Shown one piece after another: positions 1 to 9,559 of a stretch of 33,146 nucleotides of DNA. The first letter of the stretch is position 1, and every line of letters begins with the position of its first letter. The notes beneath the pieces were generated by a model. That model was not told the DNA's origin. It was given only the letters and a program-made list of their open reading frames with translations, and did not search any database. The DNA is taken from NCBI GenBank assembly GCA_964058845.1, contig CAXKVR010000334.1:1-33146 (forward strand), in the 5' to 3' direction. The position numbers and the translations under genes were made by a program. Source of the DNA: Carex sylvatica (taxonomy: Eukaryota > Streptophyta > Magnoliopsida > Poales > Cyperaceae).

Positions 1-364
1 GGATGCAACCTAACTTGTTGTAAAGCTTCGGGCTTACCACCACACTGCCCAAACATGTCAATGAGCAATTCATTCATGATTGTTGGGTTTGTTTAGTATA
101 TCATATTTGTTTGAGAATTTGCATGGTAATTCTAACTTATCAGGTGTACATTATATTTTTTTTGAGTTTTTTGCAAGTTTTTTGTATTGCTGCAAATTTT
201 TGTTCAAGATACCTCTTAATTCTGTAATTTTTGTGCCATAATACCTTCAAATTTTGTTTTTCTGTTCTGAATTGATTCCTGATTTTCAGTCTCATTTTTC
301 TTCTAATGTTATTATACATGGTCATTAATTATTCCAAAGTTGACCTTATTTCCTATATTCGCAG
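1..364. other. Probable intron of the aspartokinase locus; no firm gene
   Basis: This stretch is AT-rich and ends in a good splice acceptor (ttcgcag, AG at 363-364) directly before the aspartokinase exon, so it is best read as intron. On the minus strand, 77 down to 3 is open to the window edge and reads like a short helical piece (MNELLIDMFGQCGG...). This faintly resembles a pentatricopeptide unit but is too short to call. Nothing else was found. Confidence 0.4.
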
Positions 365-457
365 AGCATACTTGCAAGCATAGTTCTGAAATCAAATGTG
401 ACAATGCTGGATATAGTTAGCACAAGAATGCTTGGTCAATTTGGCTTCCTAGCTAAG
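365..457 (+). pseudogene. Orphan exon of lysine-sensitive aspartokinase (ACT region)
   Basis: The 31-codon exon is cleanly bounded by an AG acceptor (363-364) and a GT donor (AAG|gtacgtgc, 458). It reads SILASIVLKSNVTMLDIVST followed by RMLGQFGFLAK. This matches the strongly conserved start of the first ACT regulatory domain of plant monofunctional aspartokinases, the plastid enzymes that phosphorylate aspartate at the entry to lysine, threonine and methionine synthesis. The next exon of the family, which should start near VFSIFE and continue into the conserved SVDVVATSEVS block, was not found in the following 3 kb; instead a dispersed repeat begins at 546. The exon itself has no stop. Upstream exons could lie left of the window. 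I infer an orphan or captured exon, or a gene broken after this point; a very long intron cannot be excluded. The family call is fairly sure, pseudogene status less so. Confidence 0.6.
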
Positions 458-545
458 GTACGTGCATGCTGGTAATTGACTTCAATAATCTAACTAATTA
501 TTTTTTCTAGTTTAATTTCATTATGATTAAATCAAATCTAACTAA

Positions 546-744
546 TTCTTTCGTTATGATTATGATTATTTGCTTTTTTATTTTTCTTGACAGTCTCGTT
601 AGGTTACGATTGACCTTTGTAAGGCTTTTATTTCCAAAGCTTTTGACCTTTGTAAGTGTCCTTAGTACCGCTGGTATACGGTTTCTGTTACGGAAGTGTT
701 GCCGAGGAGGACCAACAAAGAGAGGCAACAGCATTGCTGATGGT
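546..744 (+). repeat. Dispersed direct repeat, copy 1
   Basis: About 199 bp nearly identical to 4458-4654 in the same orientation. Shared landmarks are TTCTTTCGTTATGATTATGA at the start, a repeated gacctttgtaagg/gacctttgtaagt block in the middle, and GAGGCAACA..CATTGCTGATGGT at the end. Differences are a few substitutions and small indels, for example tctcgttagg against tctcgtaagg. Both strands have short open frames here, but they are a by-product of the repeat. It probably belongs to an uncharacterised transposon family; no terminal inverted repeat or target-site duplication is obvious. Confidence 0.9.
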
Positions 745-1855
745 ACCGCTCAGCGGTTACTGGTACAAAAATATTTGCAAGGATGAACAACAAAAATAGG
801 AACAACATTGGGTGGCTGAACCTGGCCCTACCAGGTTTCACTTTACTTCTGTTTTTAATTTGTGTTTACTTACATCTTCATTTCACTTTTTGATGGTCAA
901 CTGTTTTTAATTGTCTGCTATTTCACTTCTAATTTGTGTTTTCTCCCAAGTGGTCACAGCATTATTACAAAAGAAAGAAAAGAAAAGGAGTAATTTTGTC
1001 TTTTATTTATTTTTAAATAGAATTTAATCAAGAGTTATTATAATTTAACTAGATATAATTTAGAATTAAGTAAGTGATGGGTAAATAAAAAATTATTGCA
1101 AGAGTTTAGGATGATATTAATTGATCTATTATTCATACATATACAAGGTCTAGTATTTTAATTGTCAATTTCTTAAATGAGATTATATTTTTGTTTTGTT
1201 CTTCTAGGCTTTCAGCTATCTTGACTACACTGATCATGAGAAGGTAATTAAATTGTAAAGGTCGCGGGCCGCTCTTATCCTTCTGTAGATCAGGTGCTTT
1301 AAACTCCTCTCTATGAATCTTTAGACTTGACCTGGTCTCTCTCACTCCAGTAGCATATTTCTTGTTTATTTGCAAAATAACAGTACTAGATTGAAAATTA
1401 AAAAATTACCTAAGTCCGATATCTTAAAATAATAGTACTAGATTCATCTTATCCCATAGTCGAGTTTTTTATTACTGCACTTACATGCGATTCTAGCTTC
1501 GGCATGTTGTCCTTTATTGAGACATGACTTCCTTGTGTTTTATCAAAATAGCGACGAAACAGAAACAAGTAGAAAACCTTAAAGGCTGTTACTGGTACCA
1601 GTAATTGTTTACCCAAATTAAAACCCTTGGTTTGGTTGGCTTAAAAGTTATCTTCCCTTTTGGTTTTATTTTGTAAAATAGTAACTTACAAGCAACTTAT
1701 ACCTCTCACTGTGATTTAGAAAGATGCTGCTGAGGCATGCTTGAGGGAAATTGGTTTCTGACAAGGCTCAAAGTGCCAAACCAGTGACTGCTCCAACAGA
1801 GATTGTGCAATTCACTTAGGAGTTAAAACCAAGGCTGGAAAGGTGATTTTGGATT
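745..1855. other. AT-rich noncoding; two weak exon-like islands
   Basis: Mostly AT-rich sequence without a convincing gene. An island after a ttctag acceptor (about 1208-1242, AFSYLDYTDHEK, followed by gtaatt) and a second after a gatttag acceptor (about 1720-1841, KDAAEACLREIGF then a stop, ending before gtgatt) look like exons by splice context, but I recognise neither and the second has an in-frame stop. A 16-bp perfect palindrome TTACTGGTACCAGTAA lies at 1589-1604. Confidence 0.3.
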
Positions 1856-2566
1856 TTAAATGATCTTTTGTGTTGCAGATATATAGTTTTGTATTGTAAT
1901 TTGTAAGTGATCATTGTCACATTCTGACACGGCTTTAACCAAAGCACCTCCAACTGTAATATAATTAGTTTCATGATTTTTTATATTGTTATCATTCTTT
2001 GATAAAGCATCATCAGCCTGTGAAGGAAAGGTGAAAGATTTTGAGTTTGAACTGATTGACCGACCCACACTCAAATTTGAATTTGAACTCAGTTCTTGAA
2101 ATTTCATCTTTGCTGCAACAAAATTTGGGTTTGTTGCCTTTTTGTTACTACTCTTCTGCACATCATTCTCTTCCGACTTGGTTTCAGTCACATCATCCAA
2201 TTCAGGAATTTCACAAGATGAGTTATTCTCATGTATGATTTCAATTTTTGGGGATAAATTTGATTGTTCTTCTAATTCACATGCATGAATTCCGTTCTCT
2301 GACAATTTCATTTCTGGCTCTTCTTTTGGAATGGCAGCTGGACCAAAACCATCTTCTTGTTTTTCTATTTCGTCATGAGAATTGCAATTTGAATATGAAG
2401 TTGGGGCATCTGACGGTAGTGTACAGTCTGCATGTGAGTCCTCAGCATTTGATTCTATTGTAAGTGTCTCTGATTCAATAATTTCCTTTTGATCAGGTAA
2501 TAGTGAGCCATTGGAGGGGGTTACAGTGGAAGTCCACCTCTCAAGCCATTGGCATGTGGAGTCTGC
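1856..2566 (-). pseudogene. IQD31/32-like IQ67-domain protein, C-terminal fragment
   Basis: The minus-strand frame is open for 257 codons from an ATG at 2629, but homology begins only at about 2566, just after a plausible acceptor (tttacaag). It starts ADSTCQWLERW, the W-L-E-R-W block that precedes the acidic Ser/Glu-rich linker of IQD31/32-type proteins. A linker rich in Glu, Ser and Asn follows, then NPNFVAAKMKFQELSSNSN, the conserved start of the DUF4005 tail. The family is a set of calmodulin-binding scaffolds at microtubules, membranes and nucleus. The basic IQ67 region with its IQ motifs, and the basic C-terminus that normally follows, are not visible nearby, so this is one retained exon rather than a complete gene. 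The long frame has no stops, so it is either recent or still part of a spliced gene whose 5' exons I could not find. It lies opposite in strand to the CCD8 and aspartokinase pieces. Confidence 0.6.
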
Positions 2567-2629
2567 CTTGTAAAGGTATATGGTATTTTTGGTTCTCTGT
2601 ACTTGTTTGAAAGTGTAATGACATACCAT

Positions 2630-3650
2630 AAGCTTTTCAGGGATGCTCCTTCAGAATCGAATCATTTATTAATCTCTATACTTGTTTTTGAAAATATTTC
2701 AGAGGTGCCTCAGTTTCACATTCCTTCGTCTTGAAGTCTGGTGTTAAGGGTGATTCCAAGGCTCACCTGCTGTTGTTAAATTCTGTGTACTAAATGATTA
2801 TTTTTAAGGCTCACCTGCTGGTGTTAAGGCTGCCCTTCAGGTATCTTTTCAAATTAAACAGTTAATCAACTATCAATTTCCCCAACATGACTATGAATTG
2901 TTTATTTTTCGAACTTTTTGCCACTGGGAACATAGATAGTTATATATGCTTATTTTCTATGTTTAATTTGCTTTATCAGACACCTGAATTGAGACATGAT
3001 AGTTATCTATGTCCATTTTTCTTATGTTTAATTTGTCTTATCAAACCAACAAACTGAGTATATGTACCAGTATGGTGTGATCGAATCATGTATGGTGTGA
3101 ATCATAGTAATTGAATACAACCCCACCTCAATGCATCTGTTTTTACACTCACTGAAGAATAAGAGCTTTCAATCGAGCATTACACAAGTTGGCCAATTGG
3201 GCATGCTATGAGTTCCCTGATGAAGACAAGGGACTCCAGTTTTTACTGTTATTTTACTGTTTTACTACTTTTATGATTATTCAGAAGTTTAGGGATGTAC
3301 TTGTAATTTTCCAGGACTAGTACTGTACCAAGGTAGAAAATTCAGGATTAATATTTGGTTTGATTTTATTTTATGAATTGGCCGTGGAAGGGAAGATACC
3401 GCTTTAGCTGGTACGATATACTTAAATACCAGTACTATAATTCATTCGCAATAACAATTTTCTTTGAGTATTATATGTTCATGTATATATTTCAATCATA
3501 TATGCATCATTTTTATATGAGCCGACAAAAACAGAGACATCAAATAACAAAGAATGAAAAAGTTAGAATTCTTTTTTCATTGTTATTACTAATTAGGGAA
3601 TAAATTAATGCTGACTAACTAATATTAATTATTATCTAACCAACTTGTAG
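2630..3650. other. Noncoding spacer with short internal duplications
   Basis: No gene recognised. A 15-mer AAGGCTCACCTGCTG is present at 2758-2772 and 2806-2820 (offset 48 bp), with gtgttaagg copies beside each, indicating a small local duplication. A related pair of AT-rich phrases (atagttatatatgctta.. and atagttatctatgtcca.., about 2935 and 2999) also suggests local duplication. The last bases (caacttgtag, ending 3650) form the acceptor of the CCD8 exon. The short open frame at 3373-3603 looks like chance. Confidence 0.5.
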
Positions 3651-4390
3651 GATGGAACGTACCTAAGGAATGGACCAGGTCAGTGGAAGATAGACCAGCA
3701 CCACTTCTGCCACCTTTTTGATGGCTATGCTACACTGGTACGTGTCTCCTTCAACAAAGGCTGTGTCAGTACTGGCCATCGCCAGGTCGAGTCTGACGCT
3801 TACAAAGCCGCCAGGAAAAACCGCCGCCTCTGCTTCCGCGAATTTTCTGAGACTCCAAAAACCAACAATTTCCTTTTGTATGTCAGTGAGCTAGCAAGCT
3901 TGTTCTCGGGCTCGTCACTCACTGACAATGCCAACACAGGTGTTATGTAGCTCGGTGATGGTCGGGTGCTTTGTCTGACTGAGACCACAAAGGGTTCGAT
4001 CCAAATTGACCCAAACACACTTGATACGATCGGGAGGTTTCAATATACTGATAGTTTGGGTGGGTTCATCCATTCGGCACGTCCGATGGTGACTGAGTCG
4101 GAATTTCTAACTTTTCTGCCTGATTTGGTATGCCCTGGGTATATCGTGGCTAGGGTGGAGTCGGGTAGCAACGAGAGGAAAGTAAATGGAAGAGTTAACT
4201 GCCGAGGTGGGCCCGTATCAGGATGGGTCCATTCTTTCACAGTGACAGAGAATTATGTTCTAGTTCCAGAAATGCCCCTATGATACTGCGTGCAAAACCT
4301 CCTGCGTGCTGAACAGACACCACTTTACAAGTTCGAATGGCACCCTGAATCGGGGAGTTACATACTCTAGTGGAAAAATTGTAAGTTATT
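3651..4390 (+). pseudogene. CCD8: Carotenoid cleavage dioxygenase 8 (CCD8) pseudogene exon
   Basis: Translation from the acceptor at 3650 gives DGTYLRNGPGQW, then HLFDGYATLVRV, GHRQVESDAYKAA, LFSGSSLTDNANTGV, DSLGGFIH, GWVHSF, VPEMPL and YKFEWHPES. These are diagnostic of CCD8 (MAX4/RMS1/D10), the plastid non-heme iron dioxygenase that turns 9-cis-beta-apo-10'-carotenal into carlactone, the strigolactone precursor. The exon is broken in several ways: TAG at 3948-3950 replaces a codon that is usually Lys, TGA at 4281-4283 replaces a codon usually Arg (CGA to TGA is one step), and a deletion with frameshift near 4366-4372 removes the usual segment before SGKIV. The first iron-ligand His of the family (S-A-H-P) is Arg here (CGT, 4080-4082). 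The second ligand His, in GWVHSF (4230-4232), is kept. A donor (attgtaagt) follows SGKI. No other CCD8 exon was found. Clearly non-functional. Confidence 0.93.
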
Positions 4391-4457
4391 TCTCCCTTCT
4401 CTATTAATTATTTCTTAGTAGGGGGCTGTCATGGTAAAACACATTGTCTAGCATGTT

Positions 4458-4654
4458 TTCTTTCGTTATGATTATGATTATTTGCTTTTTTATTTTTCTT
4501 GACAGTCTCGTAAGGTTACGATTGACCTTTGTAAGGCTTTTATTTCCAAAGCTTTTGACCTTTGTAAGTGTCCCTGGTACCGCTGGTATGGTTTTTGTTA
4601 CGGAAGTGTTGCCGAGGAGGACCAAAAAAAAGAGGCAACAACATTGCTGATGGT
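4458..4654 (+). repeat. Dispersed direct repeat, copy 2
   Basis: Same 197-199 bp element as at 546-744, same orientation, 3.9 kb downstream. It starts 68 bp after the end of the CCD8 fragment. Identity looks well above 90% by eye. Immediately after it lies a poly-T tract of about 15 bases (near 4669-4684) followed by gcagagtag, which is splice-acceptor-like. Confidence 0.9.
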
Positions 4655-6239
4655 TTGTGGCTCATCAAATTTTTTTTTTTTTTTGCAGAGTAGTTGTAGC
4701 CTTGCAGAGTAGCTGCTCCGAAATGTGATTTGGACGAGCTCTTCAAGATAGGTTTCTTCTTTTGTATATTTCTTTCTTTCATTCATTCTCTTTCTCTTTC
4801 TATTTCATGACAATTTTAGCAATTGAAAAACATAAACTAGGTAAATGTGCAACACACACACACACACATAAACTGGAGGGGGGAGGGGGGCAACTTCCAG
4901 CTATCTATTTTTGCAGCATTGATTTCTAATGATGAGTTTCCAATATTTTCAGTTCTAACTAACACATTATGGCATTAGCTGGGGAACTGATTGGATGGTG
5001 CGGGCGAAGATGGCGGTGAATCCCACCTGAAGTAACAGTTTTGAAATTTATCTTTTTCTTTTTAAGTATTTCTAGTTTATGTTGTTAAAACACATACATT
5101 AAATTATAGACCTGTAACCAAAAAATGGAAGTTATACAGATGGAATGTAAACCTGATGAGTATGGGATGGCATACCATATTATAACCTTTACGTAATTTT
5201 AGTTTCGGATAGTTAGTCGTGACATCTTTTTGTTCAATTAGAATTGTGTAAATAAATAGGAATTGACCAGAAACCTGAATGTCTGTTAATGGTACCAGTA
5301 AATGTATGCCATATTATTATAAACCCTGCCTTTCTGTTTTGAGGTCGCTATCTAAGCCTGTTATTCGAAGATCACATATAGTAACAACAAACCAAACCTG
5401 TTATTGCTGTGTTTTTTTTGTACTTCTCCCCTTGCTATTAATCTTATGAGTTTACCTTGCAGGTGGAGGTTGTAGTGCAGAATTTTATTTGGTTAAATGC
5501 TGAGATAAGTTCCTCTTTTACACCATCTTATATTTAATTTTTTAATTAGATATACGTGCAAATACAATTAATATGTTTGCCATTTGGGGTAATCATGTTT
5601 TCACTTATTTAGACCCCCTATAACTGGTCCAATTTTACAAGTTGCAATTGAATGCTTTGTGTCCATTTTAAGTCAATATATGATTGTTAAAATCCGCAAG
5701 CCTAGGATACAAGGCTGCAGGATATGTGTTAACTGTGTCAAGAAGGTCAAAACTCATGAGGCACACATTCAGGACGCCCTTCTGACTATGACAAAATATG
5801 ACACCTACCAGGCATTCAGTTAATATTTGCTAAAGTCCCAACTCTTCCTTTAGGGATTTCTAAGATTTTTGTTATGTTTTTCTGCTTCCAGATGTCGTAC
5901 TACCTTACTTGGGCATGATTAACGGAGAGGCAGGCCCAGAGACAATGCTCCTGATTAGGCTAATGAGGCGGCTTGTACTTGTGCTTGTACTGTGATTTCA
6001 TACCAGATAAGTTAATTCTTTACTTCTTTCCGTACCACCCATGATTACTAGTTTAATTAGAAGTTGATGATTTTCTTATGGTTGTTTTTGCTGGAACTGA
6101 GCACCAAGCATTTTTACCTTTGTAATAGTGGAACAAATTATAATATTGGTAGTTAGTTGGTGTTCCTGAGGTACTTGAAACCGGAAAGACAGTTTTGTTA
6201 GCTTGTGAATATTTTAGATATCAAGTTTGACTTGTACTT
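4655..6239. other. Noncoding region with unrecognised exon-like pieces
   Basis: No gene could be identified. Contents are the poly-T near 4669, the (AC)n/G-run at 4852-4890, and two islands of higher coding potential on the plus strand: about 5690-5820 (KIRKPRIQGCRICVNCVKK and onward to a stop at 5821) and about 5891-5995 (DVVLPYLGMINGEAGPETML and onward to a stop). The second follows an acceptor-like ttccag. I do not recognise either peptide. TGGTACCAGTAAATG at 5289-5303 resembles the palindrome at 1589. Confidence 0.35.
4852..4890 (+). repeat. (AC)n microsatellite next to a G-rich tract
   Basis: An uninterrupted AC run spans about 4852-4868, followed after a few bases by GG-A-GGGGGG-A-GGGGGG at 4875-4890. 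Alternating purine-pyrimidine DNA beside long G runs is prone to non-B structure and slippage. No gene role is implied. Confidence 0.9.
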
Positions 6240-7367
6240 AATTTTTTGATTTAGATAGAAGAATCTCTGACAAGGAATTCACTGAGATGCCACTACTCTG
6301 TCCAGTCAAAACAACACCACATACCTCCATTGTTTTTGTTCCCCTACTCAACTTGCGCCGAGAGGTATCCCGCACTAGTCGAAAAGCTAGAGACATGGTT
6401 TCATCCTTTCTCGCCAAGGCCCGTTCCCTCAACTTGCGCCACCTCACAATCGATAATTACTGGATTAGTGATTCTTACTGATCCTTCCCATTATCTTTAC
6501 AATTAACTCTCTAAGGTGTCTTTGGCTTGACTTGAATGACATTTTCTATATTTGGTAGTACTTAATTTTCCTTCTGTAATCAATTTAACCTACCTCAGAA
6601 GTCTTTCCCTTAGATTGGTTGCTGTTGACCTGGCTGACATCAACCCACTTCTCTCTGAATTGTGTTCCTTGGAAGATTTATATCTTCATGTAGGGTGACA
6701 CACCTGGGCTTAGCCTTTCCTCCCAGACCATCAGAAAACTCAAACTGATTATTACCGGTACGACTCAAAAACTTGATATTGTGAGGTTATCTCTTCCCTC
6801 ATTGGAGTCACTTCATTTGGAAATTCAGTACAACCTTGAAAATCCATCTCACATTCATGCGGAGGTTCCTTTGTTGAGAAAAGCTATGATTAACTTTCAT
6901 GATATTCATGAGAGAAATGTCAGTACTGTTGCTGGGCTGTTAAATTACATCTCACATGTGGAAGAGCTAAGTCTGCGTATAAAGGAGAACGAGGTAATAA
7001 GCTTTACCCCTCTTAGCTATTTACTTGTCTTACTTGTTTAAATTTGTGTATCTCAACCTATCAGTTGACCCTTCTTTTCAACTTTAAAGTGGTGTGTTAT
7101 GCTATGTCAGATTTGAATCTGATATTGGTATGACAGCTTTATATGCTTGCTTAGTGACATACAGTACAATTATTTACATGTGTGTGATTTGAATAGTTTG
7201 AGAAATACCCAACGCCTGTCTTGTTGGAATCTGGAAAAGACGTACCTAAATTTTTTAATTTGAAGCACTTGGATGTGACCCTTTGCTTTCACAAGTATAA
7301 TTTTGAAGCTATTACAAAGATACTCCATAATTGTCCTGCTCTGAGATCACTGAAAGCTGGTTCATGA
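6240..7367 (+). pseudogene. F-box/LRR (FBD-type) protein pseudogene, partial
   Basis: Three plus-strand blocks fit an F-box/FBD/LRR protein, the substrate-recognition part of SCF ubiquitin ligases. Block 1 (about 6287-6480) reads MVSSFLAKARSLNLRHLTID. Block 2 starts after an acceptor at 6598 (LRLVAVDLADINP, LCSLEDLYLHV), runs into TGA at 6696-6698, and continues one frame over as LSLSSQTIRKLKLII, LSLPSLESLHLE, NYISHVEELSLRI, up to a donor at 6994. Block 3 (7197-7367, after gaatag) reads KFFNLKHLDVTLCFHKYN, FEAITKILHNCPALRSLK and ends at TGA 7365-7367. The join of blocks 2 and 3 keeps phase. A frameshift around 6693-6698 breaks the leucine-rich region, the N-terminal F-box itself is not visible, and the protein stops early in the FBD part. 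Family assignment is good; which subfamily is unknown. Confidence 0.75.
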
Positions 7368-9197
7368 GGTGGATGACATTTTTTTTATTGTTGTCAACTG
7401 GATCTTTTTAGTATTTTCTGTTTTGTTCTTTTTAGTTTCTTTAGGGAAGTTTGGAATAAACCCTAAACTTCAGTATTATGTTGAATTGCCCTCTGATCCA
7501 TTTTTTTACCTGTTCAAATGACCCTTGACCTTTTGAGATGGGTGCAATCATGTTAATTTGTCGGTCACTAACAACTTATGCTGAAATTATATGCCAGTAC
7601 TTTGCCTATATATGCCAGTCCAACATTATAGCATTTGTTATTTTTTCCAAATTAGATGTATTCAGAAAACATATGCAATATATTTTTGGTGTGTGCCATA
7701 CTAGGATAATCTCCATTCACATAGACATAGCTGAAATAGAAGCAGAGTTCATAGGCCATATGATACACAGTCCAACCCAGTGGTTGAGCTACTGAGGGGA
7801 TGTGGTCTCTTTAAACCTTCTTTAGATTGTATTGACTCTACTGGACAAGGATGTTAGCTTAGTTCTGCTGCTGGTCAAAGTTTTGGATAACTAGTTGTAG
7901 TTGCTTTTCTATGGTTGAGATTTGTAGGGGATGCAGTAAATTAGTTTCAACAAAAAGAGGATATATTAAAAAAAGGAGATTTGGCTGGTAATTTGGCGAG
8001 GAAGGGAAGAATCCAAGTCTGGTCAAGGAATTCACTGAGATGCACATAGGATACTCATATCCAATATTCCGATGTTCAAAGAATGAGATTCTGGTATTGC
8101 TATAGAGTACAAGGAATTCTACAAAATGTTTTCAGGATTAATAGTGAGTTCTATGTAATCGACTACATCCTATGCTTAGTGGATGTTTCTGCTTACGGCC
8201 TTTTATGCCAAAAAGAAAAGAAAAATTAGAAAAATTATGTAACTTCTTGTTAAATCGTTCTATGGAGGCCCCAAATTTGTATTTTATTTTTTATTTTAAA
8301 TATATTGCTATCAAATGATTTTTAAAATTAAAACGTTTAAACCGATTATAATGCATTAAGTGACACCTCATCTTAAATTCCTGCAAAAATGTTTGAAAGA
8401 AACTTAATTTCAATGCAAATAGTGAAAAATATTATACGGCTTCCTAAATTAATATCACAAGTGACCAAAAACTAATATTTCGATGAAAATTGACCCATTT
8501 ATTTAGTTGTATAAACTCCAAACTAATAAAATAGAAAGTAGAGTTAATTAATTGAGATCTTGCTGAATAAGTGTTAAATTTCAAGTCTAATGAAGTTTTG
8601 CATCAAATTTTATAAAGAGAATAAAAAGTCGCCATCAACACACTAACACCAAAAAGATACCACCAATTCCAGATAAGAACCAACTCTTAGGCAGACCCAA
8701 ATGTTGCTGGGAATTTGGGAGTTCATATTATCCTCACTTTACGGTTTGAGATTAAATTTCAATCGGTTTAGAATTCGGATCACCATAGGAGGTAGTATTA
8801 TTGGGCTTTGAGATTCGTGTCAAGTTAAAAAGAACGGTCCAGATTTAATAATTGTAAAAGATTCTCTTACCATGTATTGAAGATGATATGAATTCAGAAT
8901 TTGGTGGGATTGAACTTGATAGTATGAAAATCCAGTAGTGTTCGGTTGATCTTTTTTACTCCAACATTTCCAATGGGTTAATCCCAACTACCCGTTTCAG
9001 TACAAATTTATGGGATAAAAAACCTCTCTACTAAAAATATTATAATATGCAGCCAAATTAACTTATTCTTTTCAGAAAAAAGAAGAAGCTGAAATGACTA
9101 CTAACTATTAAAATTTAGCTACATCTTCCTAACAAATACATGTAGCTTGGAGTTCGTTTAATATTAGGTAGACACAGTCCATCTACATAGTAGCATA
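7368..9197. other. AT-rich intergenic DNA, no gene seen
   Basis: Open frames at 7538-7795 (+) and 7859-8047 (-) show no family motif and look like chance. A 20-mer CAAGGAATTCACTGAGATGC at 8024-8043 also occurs at 6271-6290 in the F-box pseudogene, so a sliver of that gene or a shared repeat may be present here. The rest (8200-9190) is low-complexity AT-rich sequence. Confidence 0.5.
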
Positions 9198-9559
9198 TTA
9201 CATACGTTTAATTCTTTTTGTAGGAAAATCATGTGGAGCCCATGTTTCTTCAGGCTCGGTGCATGGAGGGTTGAATATTAAATTCACAATTGCTCTGTCT
9301 AAGACATTAGTCTCCTTCTCCACTGGCTCTGCTTTGTAAAATAAATAATTAAATTAAAGACCGATGGCACATCAGTGCTGTGAAATACTGAGAAATGGAT
9401 ACAAAAAAGATAATGCTTATGATACCTCGAACTGGGATTAAAGGATGGGTCAAAATGAAATTCAAGTAATTCATTATTGCTTTCATCCAGTAGCCGCCTT
9501 GAGTCATTAGCCTACCTGTAGCAAGCATCTCTAAAACAAATTCGTGTCCTTCCATTTAT
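9198..9559 (-). pseudogene. LNK-like (night light-inducible clock-regulated) 3' fragment
   Basis: On the minus strand, after an acceptor (ttttttccag), the frame reads INGRTRICFRDACYR then TAG (9512-9514) then ANDSRRLLDESNNE. The core T-R-I-C-F-R-D-A-x-Y-R matches the conserved T-R-x-x-x-R-D-(S/A)-L-Y-R-L-A block of LNK proteins, coactivators of RVE transcription factors in the plant clock; the stop falls where Leu is expected. A second piece after tttacaaagcag (9328 down to TAA at 9198-9200) reads EPVEKETNVLDRAIVNLIFN then PPCTEPEETWAPHDFP. It resembles the family's E-T-N-x-x-D-R-x-x-x-x-L-L-F-x-x-P block. The two blocks are in the family's usual order, which supports the call. Residues usually strict (L-F-H) have drifted. 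The N-terminal exons were not found upstream. An alternative reading puts a donor at CAG|gtaggc right before the stop, which would skip it. Confidence 0.5.

Noticed and set aside
3..77. Pentatricopeptide-like peptide on the minus strand at the window edge
   Set aside because: Twenty-five codons are too few, and the match to the repeat consensus is loose.
523..786. Open frames on both strands around 507-786 and 4404-4786
   Set aside because: Both sets arise from the two copies of the dispersed repeat; the translations are hydrophobic or basic shadows with no family motif.
1208..1242. AFSYLDYTDHEK as the next aspartokinase exon
   Set aside because: Only the FS pair agrees with the expected start; the conserved SVDVVATSEVS region does not follow.
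3800..4240. Minus-strand open frames (3800-4018, 4040-4240)
   Set aside because: They are antisense shadows of the GC-richer CCD8 exon.
6238..6447. Minus-strand frame over the F-box region
   Set aside because: Antisense of the plus-strand F-box pseudogene; no motif of its own.
6271..8043. 20-mer CAAGGAATTCACTGAGATGC at 6271 and 8024 as a mobile-element end or target duplication
   Set aside because: No similarity extends beyond the 20 bases and no element structure lies between; more likely a sliver of shared gene sequence.
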